A DNA stretch of 17,657 nt, from NCBI GenBank assembly GCA_030038765.1, contig JASHRA010000253.1:1-17657 (forward strand), given 5' to 3'. Both the position numbers and the translations under genes were made by a program. Position 1 is the first letter of the stretch, and the number at the start of each line of letters is the position of its first letter. This document shows positions 7,363 to 14,820 of the stretch, piece after piece. The notes below the pieces were generated by a model. It was not told where the DNA came from. It did not search any database and was given only the letters and a program-made list of their open reading frames with translations. Source of the DNA: Candidatus Dormiibacterota bacterium. GTDB taxonomy: Bacteria > Chloroflexota > Dormibacteria > Aeolococcales > Bog-877.

Positions 7363-7364
7363 CC
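7346..7364. repeat. Perfect 8+3+8 inverted repeat between divergent operons
   Basis: GGTGTCGG, spacer ATC, CCGACACC. The arms are perfectly complementary. The repeat lies between the start of the minus-strand DGPF-sigma unit (7288) and plus-strand pdxS (7492). It could be an operator for a dimeric regulator, an RNA hairpin, or a by-product of two overlapping -35-like TGTCGG elements in opposite orientation. Confidence 0.6.
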
Positions 7365-7437
7365 GCTGCCGCCCAGTCTGGGAGCGGGGGCCGCGGAGTC
7401 AAGTCGGGAGGACGGCGGGCGCGGCGGCGGCGCGGGC

Positions 7438-7443
7438 TAGAAT
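7438..7443 (+). promoter_or_regulatory. Candidate -10 box for pdxST
   Basis: TAGAAT stands out in otherwise almost pure GC sequence and matches TANNNT. It ends 48 nt before the preferred pdxS ATG (7492) but only 9 nt before an in-frame GTG (7453). No good -35 box is found. Confidence 0.45.
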
Positions 7444-7491
7444 CGAGGTCGGGTGCATGAGCAAGGCGCCCGACAGCTGACAGAGTGTGAG

Positions 7492-8391
7492 ATGAGCCAG
7501 AACGGACACATCGAGACCGGCACCGCCCGGGTCAAGCGCGGCCTGGCCGAGATGCTGAAGGGCGGCGTCATCATGGACGTCGTCACCGCCGAGCACGCCG
7601 AGATCGCGCAGGAGGCGGGGGCAGTCGCCGTCATGGCCCTGGAGCGGGTCCCGGCGGACATCCGCGCCCAGGGCGGCGTGGCCCGGATGAGCGACCCCAA
7701 GCTGATCAAGTCGATCATGGCCGCGGTCTCCATCCCGGTGATGGCCAAGTGCCGCATCGGCCACTTCGCCGAGGCCCAGATCCTGGAGGCGCTGGGCATC
7801 GACTACATCGACGAGTCGGAGGTGCTGACACCAGCGGACGAGGAGCACCACGTCGACAAGTGGCAGTTCAAGGTCCCCTTCGTCTGTGGCGCCCGCGACC
7901 TGGGCGAGGCGCTCCGGCGCATCTCCGAGGGCGCGGCCATGATCCGGACCAAGGGTGAGGCGGGCACCGGCGACGTGGTCGAGGCGGTGCGCCACATGCG
8001 CGCCGTGAGCAAGGGCATCCGCCGGCTCCAGAGCCTGCGCCAGGACGAGCTCCCCAGCGCCGCCAAGGAGCTGGGCGCGTCCCTGGAGCTGGTGCGGGAG
8101 ACGGCCGAGCTGGGCCGCCTGCCGGTGGTCAACTTCTCCGCCGGCGGCCTGGCCACGCCCGCCGACGCCGCCCTCATGATGCAGCTGGGCTGCGACGGCA
8201 ACTTCGTCGGCAGCGGCATCTTCAAGAGCGGCGACCCGCTGCGCCGGGCCAAGGCCATCGTGGCCGCCACCACCTACTACGACAAGCCCGAGATCCTGGC
8301 CGAGGTGAGCGAGGACCTGGGCGAGCCCATGGTGGGGATCGGCGTCTCCAGCCTCCAGCGCCAGGAGCTGCTGGCGAGCCGGGGCATCTGA
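7492..8391 (+). CDS. pdxS: PLP synthase, lyase subunit PdxS
   Basis: This 299-residue protein matches PdxS (Pdx1/SNZ) almost throughout. It makes pyridoxal 5'-phosphate from ribose 5-phosphate, glyceraldehyde 3-phosphate and ammonia channelled from PdxT, in a 12+12 cytoplasmic complex. The known catalytic residues are present: Asp29 in GGVIMDVVTAEHA, Lys86 in IPVMAKCRIGHF and Lys154 in AMIRTKGEAGTG (D24, K81 and K149 of Bacillus subtilis). The C-terminal phosphate-site segment FSAGGLATPADAALMMQLG and GIFKSGDP are intact. I chose the ATG at 7492 because it gives the usual length and N-terminus (SQNGHIETGTARVKRG). An in-frame GTG at 7453 would add 13 unusual residues but sits just after a -10-like TAGAAT, so a leaderless longer form is possible. 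pdxT follows directly. Confidence 0.97.
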   Translation: MSQNGHIETGTARVKRGLAEMLKGGVIMDVVTAEHAEIAQEAGAVAVMALERVPADIRAQGGVARMSDPKLIKSIMAAVSIPVMAKCRIGHFAEAQILEALGIDYIDESEVLTPADEEHHVDKWQFKVPFVCGARDLGEALRRISEGAAMIRTKGEAGTGDVVEAVRHMRAVSKGIRRLQSLRQDELPSAAKELGASLELVRETAELGRLPVVNFSAGGLATPADAALMMQLGCDGNFVGSGIFKSGDPLRRAKAIVAATTYYDKPEILAEVSEDLGEPMVGIGVSSLQRQELLASRGI

Positions 8392-8426
8392 GCCCGAGCC
8401 GGGCCGGCGCCCTCCCCCGGGTCGGG

Positions 8427-8984
8427 GTGCTGGCCCTCCAGGGTGACGTCCGAGAGCACCTGCGGCTGCTCCGGGAGTGCGGCGCGGAGGCGCTCCCGGT
8501 GCGCCTGCCGGAGGAGCTGGAGGGGTTGGACGGGCTGGTCATCCCGGGCGGCGAGAGCACCACCATGGACCGGCTCATGCGCGCCTTCGGCCTGCTCCCG
8601 GCGCTGGAGCTCGCCCTGGGGCGGGGGCTGGCCTGCCTCACCACCTGCGCCGGCACCATCCTCGCCGCCAGAGAGATCCGCGACGGGCTCCCGGACCAGC
8701 TCCACCTGGGCCTGCTCGACATCGCGGTGCGGCGCAACGCCTTCGGCCGCCAGCTGCAGTCGGGGGAGGTGGACCTGGAGATCCCCGAACTGGGCCCGGA
8801 GCCGGTCCCGGTGGCCCTGATCCGGGCCCCCTCCATCGACGAGGTGGGCCCGGAGGTGGAGGTCCTGGCCCGCTACCAGGGGCTCCCGGCGGCGGTGCGC
8901 CAGGGCCGGCACCTGGGGCTCACCTTCCACCCCGAGATCACCGGCGATCCCCGGCTGCACCGCCTCTTCCTCTCCCGGCTCTGA
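8427..8984 (+). CDS. pdxT: PLP synthase, glutaminase subunit PdxT (start uncertain)
   Basis: This class I glutamine amidotransferase feeds ammonia to PdxS. Counting from the GTG at 8427 (185 residues), the nucleophile is Cys74 in CLTTCAGT. The His168-x-Glu170 pair is in LTFHPEIT, and the PdxT signatures VIPGGESTTM and RRNAFGRQL are present. The start is doubtful: relatives begin M-x-IGVLALQGDVREH, and the codons for Val-Gly just upstream (8421-8426) are in frame, so the first strand begins before this GTG. No in-frame ATG, GTG or TTG exists between the pdxS stop and 8427. A CTG at 8388 would overlap the pdxS stop as CTGA and add LSPSRAGALPRVG. I give the canonical start but consider the longer form plausible. 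It forms one operon with pdxS. Confidence 0.93.
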   Translation: MLALQGDVREHLRLLRECGAEALPVRLPEELEGLDGLVIPGGESTTMDRLMRAFGLLPALELALGRGLACLTTCAGTILAAREIRDGLPDQLHLGLLDIAVRRNAFGRQLQSGEVDLEIPELGPEPVPVALIRAPSIDEVGPEVEVLARYQGLPAAVRQGRHLGLTFHPEITGDPRLHRLFLSRL

Positions 8985-9029
8985 GGCCCGGGCGGCTCCA
9001 CCGCTCCCCGGCTGGGTCAAACTGGTGCC

Positions 9030-10076
9030 ATGCAGGTGCGCTCCGCGAGCTACCGCGACCTGAGCCAGGTGGAGGAGCTCTACCGGGCCACGGTCACCGG
9101 GGAGCGGGAGTTCGACCAGCTCCGCCGGGCCGGGCCCCAGAGCCCGGTGCCGGGTCCAGCCCTGGCCCGCGTGTGGTCGATCCTGACCCGCAGCCTGTCC
9201 GCGCTGATGCCGCTTGCCGACTTCGGGGAGCAGCTCTACGTGGGCGAGGAGCAGGGCCGCGTGGTGGGCTTCATCCAGGCCGAGCGGGGTCCCGGCAAGC
9301 GCGCCTGGAGGATCCTCAACCTCTGCCTCGCGGCCAGCGCCGAGGGCCATTTCGCGGCCGTCCCCCTGCTCCAGCACCTGGTCAACGAGGGCCTGGAGCG
9401 CGGCGTCACCCGCTTCCTGGTGCGGATCCCGGAGGACCATCCCCTCCAGGCCACCTTCCGGGCCCAGGGCTTCCAGCCCTACGTCAGCGAGCAGATCCTC
9501 TTCCGGGAGCTGCCCCGGCCCCCGGAGCACCGGCCCGAGCCCTGGGTGCCGGCCGTGCCCGACGACCTGGCCGGCGTCTACCTCCTCTACCTGCGCACCG
9601 CCCCCCACGCGGTGGCGGCGGTGGAGGCGCCCAGCATCACCCAGTGGCGGGCCACCTTCCAGATGGGCTGGCTGGGGCGGCTCGACGGGCGCAGCGGCGA
9701 CTCCCGCCACTACGTCATCAAGCGGGACCAGCTGACCGTGGCCTGGGCCGGGGTGCGCCTCCCCTCCCGCGCCCGGCCCACCCTGATCAGCCTCATGCTC
9801 GACCCTGGGGAGCGCCAGCTGGCGGTGGAGTCGCTCCACAGTCTGCTGGGGCAGATCCCCCCCGGGCCCACCGTCTGCCTGCTGCGCCACTACGACGGCG
9901 AGCTCCACCGGGCGGTCGCCGCCCGCGGCTTCGAGCCCCTGGCGACACAGATCCTGATGGCCCGCGACCTGCCCCTCAAGCTCCGCGCCCGACGGCCGGT
10001 GGAGCAGAAGAAGCCGGTCCTGGCGGGGGCCATCCCGGTGGCCCAGGCGCGGCGCGCCCCCCAGGCGGGCTCCTGA
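9030..10076 (+). CDS. Two-part GNAT-like acetyltransferase of unknown substrate
   Basis: This 348-residue protein has a GNAT fold in its first half: an N-terminal strand-helix (MQVRSASYRDLSQVEELYR), a central strand LYVGEEQGRVVGFIQAE, ILNLCLAAS, then a helix and LERGVTRFLVRIPEDHP with ATFRAQGF. This last part resembles the acetyl-CoA-site region and the C-terminal Gly-Phe element. The pyrophosphate-loop consensus (Q/RxxGxG/A) is not obvious. The second half (about 165-320) has a similar strand order, ending ELHRAVAARGFEPLATQIL, and may be a diverged second GNAT unit. The Arg/Pro/Ala-rich tail looks disordered. The ATG at 9030 has no ribosome binding site; CAAACT lies 6 nt before it and could be a poor leaderless -10. 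No substrate can be assigned from its position between pdxT and the R3H ATPase. Confidence 0.7.
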   Translation: MQVRSASYRDLSQVEELYRATVTGEREFDQLRRAGPQSPVPGPALARVWSILTRSLSALMPLADFGEQLYVGEEQGRVVGFIQAERGPGKRAWRILNLCLAASAEGHFAAVPLLQHLVNEGLERGVTRFLVRIPEDHPLQATFRAQGFQPYVSEQILFRELPRPPEHRPEPWVPAVPDDLAGVYLLYLRTAPHAVAAVEAPSITQWRATFQMGWLGRLDGRSGDSRHYVIKRDQLTVAWAGVRLPSRARPTLISLMLDPGERQLAVESLHSLLGQIPPGPTVCLLRHYDGELHRAVAARGFEPLATQILMARDLPLKLRARRPVEQKKPVLAGAIPVAQARRAPQAGS

Positions 10077-10109
10077 ACCGGAGCCCCCGACCGTCACTTC
10101 GGCCTGAGG

Positions 10110-10115
10110 TATATT
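10110..10115 (+). promoter_or_regulatory. Strong -10-like box upstream of the R3H ATPase
   Basis: TATATT is the most AT-rich hexamer for hundreds of bases. It ends 7 nt before a GTG at 10123, the spacing expected of a leaderless start, and 68 nt before the ATG at 10184. No strong -35 is seen. It probably drives the run from the R3H ATPase to the metallo-hydrolase. Confidence 0.5.
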
Positions 10116-10122
10116 CCGGGCT

Positions 10123-10183
10123 GTGACAGAGGGTCGGCGCCGGACCCGGCGCCCGCTCGACCGGCCGCTCCCAAGTGGAGGTG

Positions 10184-10194
<11 letters not shown>
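10123..10194 (+). other. Possible leaderless 23-codon upstream ORF
   Basis: The GTG at 10123 opens a 23-codon frame (MTEGRRRTRR then Pro/Gly-rich) that ends TAG at 10192-10194, overlapping the ATPase start at 10184 out of frame. It starts 7 nt after TATATT. If transcripts begin at 10122-10123, ribosomes would start here first and could control initiation at the ATPase. No homology is recognised and a short frame by chance is quite possible. Confidence 0.2.
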
Positions 10195-11869
<1,675 letters not shown>

Positions 11870-11880
11870 GCGGCCCGGGG

Positions 11881-12525
11881 TTGGGCGGGCCCGGTCTCTT
11901 CGTCAGCGTCGAGGGCATCGACGGATCGGGCAAGAGCACCCAGGCGGCGCGGCTGGCGGAGCGCCTGCGGGCCGCCGGGGAGCCCGTGCGCCTGGTCCGG
12001 GACCCGGGCACCACCCGGCTCGGGGAGCGCGTCCGCCAGCTCCTGCTGGAGCCGTCGGGAGCCGGGCCGGAGCACCCCTGGGCCGAGGTCGCCCTCTTCC
12101 TGGCCGCCCGGGTGCAGCTGCTCGGCGAGCTGGTCCTGCCCGCCCTGGAGCGGGGCGAGACGGTGGTCGCCGACCGCTACATCGACTCCACCCTCGCCTA
12201 CCAGGGCGGCGGTCGGGGGCTGGACCGGGGCGAGCTCCTGGAGCTGCACCGCCTGGCCCGGGCGGACCGGCTGCCCGACCTCACCCTGCTCCTGGACCTC
12301 AGCGTCGAGGCGGCCCGCCGCCGCTTCGCCGAGCACCTACCGCTGGATCGGATGGAGGCGGAGCCGACCCCCTACCATGAGCGCGTTCGCCGGGGGTACC
12401 TGGAGCTGGCGCGGGCCTTTCCCGAGAGGATCGTGGTCCTGGCCGCGGATGCTGCCCCGGAGGCGGTGACGGAGGCCTGCTGGGAGGCGGTGAGCGGGCG
12501 ATTGGCAGCGAGGAGCGCTCGATGA
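11881..12525 (+). CDS. tmk: Thymidylate kinase
   Basis: This 214-residue protein phosphorylates dTMP to dTDP with ATP in the cytoplasm. The P-loop is EGIDGSGKST (11-20). The substrate-site segment VRDPGTTRLGERVRQLLL corresponds to the usual REPGGT loop, here with Asp and Thr-Thr instead of Glu and Gly-Gly. The DRY motif is VADRYIDSTLAYQGGGRGL (DRY at 98-100) and the LID-like region is RFAEHLPLDRMEAE (149-162). The length is normal. It starts at TTG 11881, only 11 nt after the ATPase stop, with no good ribosome binding site, and its stop overlaps the next ATG (ATGA at 12522-12525). In Firmicutes tmk is likewise followed by the c-di-AMP receptor gene darA, so this pairing is conserved. Confidence 0.95.
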   Translation: MGGPGLFVSVEGIDGSGKSTQAARLAERLRAAGEPVRLVRDPGTTRLGERVRQLLLEPSGAGPEHPWAEVALFLAARVQLLGELVLPALERGETVVADRYIDSTLAYQGGGRGLDRGELLELHRLARADRLPDLTLLLDLSVEAARRRFAEHLPLDRMEAEPTPYHERVRRGYLELARAFPERIVVLAADAAPEAVTEACWEAVSGRLAARSAR

Positions 12526-12830
12526 AGCTGGTCGTGGCGGTGGTCCACGAGCAGGACGCGACCCGGGCCATGGAGGCGCTCGGAGGCCGTGGCTTCGGGG
12601 TCACCAGGCTCAACAGCGAGGGTGGCTTCCTGCAGCGGCGCAACTCGCTGCTCCTGCTCGGGGTGGACGACACCCTGGTGGAGGAGGCCATCTCCACCAT
12701 CCGCTCGGTCTGCAAGCCACGCCACGAGCAGCTCGCCCCGGCCACCGACGGCACCGAGGTCGAGATCGAGGTGGAGGTGGGACGGGCCACCGTCTTCGTC
12801 CTCGACCTGGGCCGGGTCGAGCGCCTCTAG
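12522..12830 (+). CDS. darA: Cyclic di-AMP receptor, DarA/PstA (PII-like)
   Basis: This 102-residue protein aligns end to end with Bacillus DarA (YaaQ) and Staphylococcus PstA, PII-like trimers that bind c-di-AMP. MKLVVAVVHEQD, VTRL with Thr28, GGFLQRRNS (34-42) and GRATVFVLDL are conserved. Positions known in PstA to contact the nucleotide match by number: Thr28, Phe36, Leu37, Asn41 and Gly47. The B-loop before the last strands is about nine residues shorter than in DarA (EQLAPATDGTEVEIEVEVG), which may change what the ligand-bound form recognises. The gene overlaps tmk by 4 nt. The usual Firmicute neighbours yaaR and holB are absent. The protein's partner is unknown in all bacteria studied, to my knowledge. 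It implies a c-di-AMP cyclase elsewhere in the genome. Confidence 0.9.
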   Translation: MKLVVAVVHEQDATRAMEALGGRGFGVTRLNSEGGFLQRRNSLLLLGVDDTLVEEAISTIRSVCKPRHEQLAPATDGTEVEIEVEVGRATVFVLDLGRVERL

Positions 12831-12854
12831 CCGGTCTCAGTCCGTGGGGAGGAG

Positions 12855-13997
12855 ATGACACCGTCGGCAGAAGTGCGTCCACGGGAGCTTCCCGGCTCCG
12901 CCCGCGCCGGGGCCGAGCTGGGCCGCCTGCTGCCCCTCGCCCTGCTGGCCATCCTGGGGGCGGGCGCGGGCGCGGTGGGGGCGAGCTGGGGCGAGGCGCT
13001 GCTCTTCCTCGCCCTCTGCCCGCTGCTGCTGGGCGCGGCCTGGAGCTGGTGGGGGGCGCGCCGGCTGCGGGTGGAGCGGGACCCGGTCACGGCCCGGCCC
13101 AGGGCCGGCGCCGTCTGCCGCCAGCGCTTCCGGGTGGAGAACCGCTCCGGCCTGCCCCTGCCCCTGGTCGAGGTGGGAGACCGCTGCGGGCTGCCGGCCG
13201 TGGCCCCCATCCGCCAGCTGCGTCTCCCCCGGGGCCGGCGCCTCAGCTGGGAGTCGAACCTCTACCCCAGCCGCCGCGGGAGCTTCCAGCTCGGGCCCAC
13301 CGAGCTCTGGGTCTCGGACCCGCTGCGCATCTTCCGCAGCCGGCTGCTGGTGCCCGCCAGCAGCAGCCTCACCGTGCTGCCCCCGGAGCTGGAGATCCCC
13401 GATCCGGTGCTGGCGCCCACGGCCCGGGGCACGGCGGTCGCGGGCGGGATGGCGGCGGCCCCCGGCCGCCCCCTCCGCCGGCGCACCGATCCCCGGCCCC
13501 GGGGCGGGGCCGTGCTGCTCCTGCTGGACCTCACCGCGCGGCCCCGCCCGGGCGCGCACCGCGCCGATCTGGAGCTGGAGCTGAGCCTGGCCGCAGCGGT
13601 GGCAGAGTCGGCGCGCGAGCACGGCCGCCGGCTCTCCCTGGCGGCCTCGGACCGGCGCCTCGGTCGCTTCGTCGGGGCCCGGGGAGAGGAGCAGTTCCGC
13701 GGCCTGCTCGGCTACCTCTCCTCGGCCCGCGCGGACGGCGAGGTGGAGTTCTCCAGCCTGGTCCGGAGCGAGCTGGCCCGCTGGCGCGAGCGGGGCCGGG
13801 TGGTGCTGATCAGCTCCGACCCGCGGCCGGAGTGGCTGGAGGCCGTGGCCGGGGCTTCCCGGGCCGACAACCGCGCCCTGGCCATCCTGGTCGGGGGGGC
13901 CGGCCCCGGCTCGGAGGCCGGCTGGCGCCTGGTCCTCGACGTCTGGCAGGTGCGCCGCCCCGAGGACCTGGCGCGGCTGCGCCAGGCGGCCGGGTGA
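12855..13997 (+). CDS. DUF58 membrane protein with eroded core motif
   Basis: This 380-residue protein has two N-terminal membrane helices (about 25-42 and 47-66). A beta-sandwich-like part follows (RFRVENRSGLPLPLVEVGD, and YPSRRGSFQLGPTELWVSDPL, typical of DUF58 proteins), then a vWA-like part (VLLLLDLTARPRPG, then a long helix and RGRVVLISSDPRPEW). DUF58 proteins usually carry REYxPGDxxRxIxWxxxAR before the first vWA strand. Here that place reads AAPGRPLRRRTDPRPRGG: the Gly-Asp, the Trp and the stretch up to the strand are lost or replaced. A MoxR ATPase and a transglutaminase-like gene usually stand beside DUF58 genes; neither is here. GGGGAGGAG lies directly before the ATG, so spacing is short. 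The role is unknown, perhaps in envelope or complex assembly as proposed for the family. Confidence 0.8.
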   Translation: MTPSAEVRPRELPGSARAGAELGRLLPLALLAILGAGAGAVGASWGEALLFLALCPLLLGAAWSWWGARRLRVERDPVTARPRAGAVCRQRFRVENRSGLPLPLVEVGDRCGLPAVAPIRQLRLPRGRRLSWESNLYPSRRGSFQLGPTELWVSDPLRIFRSRLLVPASSSLTVLPPELEIPDPVLAPTARGTAVAGGMAAAPGRPLRRRTDPRPRGGAVLLLLDLTARPRPGAHRADLELELSLAAAVAESAREHGRRLSLAASDRRLGRFVGARGEEQFRGLLGYLSSARADGEVEFSSLVRSELARWRERGRVVLISSDPRPEWLEAVAGASRADNRALAILVGGAGPGSEAGWRLVLDVWQVRRPEDLARLRQAAG

Positions 13998-14085
13998 GAC
14001 CGCCTCCGGGCCGCTGCCCCGGGGCCGGAACGGGGGCCCTGGCCTGAACGCCCAGCCGCCCGCGGCGGCCGCGGAGCAGGGGGGG

Positions 14086-14820
14086 CTGGAGCTGGCCATC
14101 CTGGGCAGCGGGTCGGCCTTCTCCCTGAGCGGCCACCACGCCGCCTACATTCTCGACCGTCACCTGATGCTGGACTGTGGCGGCCCGGTAGTGCGGCTGC
14201 TGGGCCAGATGGGACGGGACACGGGCGAGATCGGCAGCGTCCTCATCTCCCACCTCCACGGCGACCACGTCTTTGCCCTGCCCACCCTGGTGGCGGCCCG
14301 GGCCATGGCCCACCCCGAGCTCCCGCCCCTGCGGGTGGTCGGTCCGGAGGGGCTGGCGGCGCGCCTCACCGAGCTCGGCCATCTCAACGTCGGGGAGCAC
14401 TTCTGGGGCTACGTGACGGAGCACCAGGGACCGCTGGTGGAGGAGTGGACGGACGGCCAGAGCGGGGAGCTGGACGGCTTCCGGCTGGCCGCGGTCCGGG
14501 TCGAGCACTACCCCCAGCTGGAGTGCCTCGGCTTCCGCCTGGAGGCGGGCGGCGTCTCCCTCGGCTACTCCGGCGACTCCACCCTCTGTCCCGGCGTGCG
14601 CCAGCTGGCCGGCTCCGTCCAGTACCTGCTCTGCGAGTGCAGCAGCATGACCGCGCCCGCTCCCGGGCACCTCTGGCGCGAGGAGGTGGAGCAGCTGATG
14701 CGGGAGGCGCCGGGGGCGCGCTTCATCCTCACCCACCTCTTCGACCGGGCCCCGGTGCCGGGCGCGCTCCTGGCCAGCGACGGGCTGGTGCTGAGGCTCA
14801 GGCCGCCGCTGCCGGACTGA
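14086..14820 (+). CDS. RNase Z-like metallo-beta-lactamase-fold hydrolase (probable CTG start)
   Basis: From CTG 14086 this is a 244-residue protein with the complete metal set of the RNase Z-like MBL family. His56-x-His58-x-Asp60-His61 is in ISHLHGDHVFALP, His141 in VEHYPQLECLGFRL, Asp164 in LGYSGDST and His217 in ILTHLFD. CECSS follows the Asp motif. The first ATG (14167) would remove the opening strand and Gly-x-Gly loop (LAILGSGSAF, then YILDRHLMLDCG), which is an essential part of the fold. Between the DUF58 stop and 14167 the frame contains no ATG, GTG or TTG. CTG 14086 has GGAG (14073-14076) 9 nt upstream and yields MELAILGSGS. The family cleaves RNA or small phosphodiesters and cyclic phosphates; the substrate here is unknown. 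The 3' end overlaps thiO by 23 nt. Confidence 0.82.
   Translation: MELAILGSGSAFSLSGHHAAYILDRHLMLDCGGPVVRLLGQMGRDTGEIGSVLISHLHGDHVFALPTLVAARAMAHPELPPLRVVGPEGLAARLTELGHLNVGEHFWGYVTEHQGPLVEEWTDGQSGELDGFRLAAVRVEHYPQLECLGFRLEAGGVSLGYSGDSTLCPGVRQLAGSVQYLLCECSSMTAPAPGHLWREEVEQLMREAPGARFILTHLFDRAPVPGALLASDGLVLRLRPPLPD

Noticed and set aside
8277..10097. 606-codon minus-strand frame and the 549-codon plus-strand frame at 8477-10126
   Set aside because: Both cover pdxT and the GNAT gene in wrong frames, with low-complexity Gly/Pro/Arg composition.
12837..14099. 420-codon minus-strand frame opposite the DUF58 gene
   Set aside because: Low-complexity antisense frame; the plus strand has two membrane helices and DUF58-type segments.
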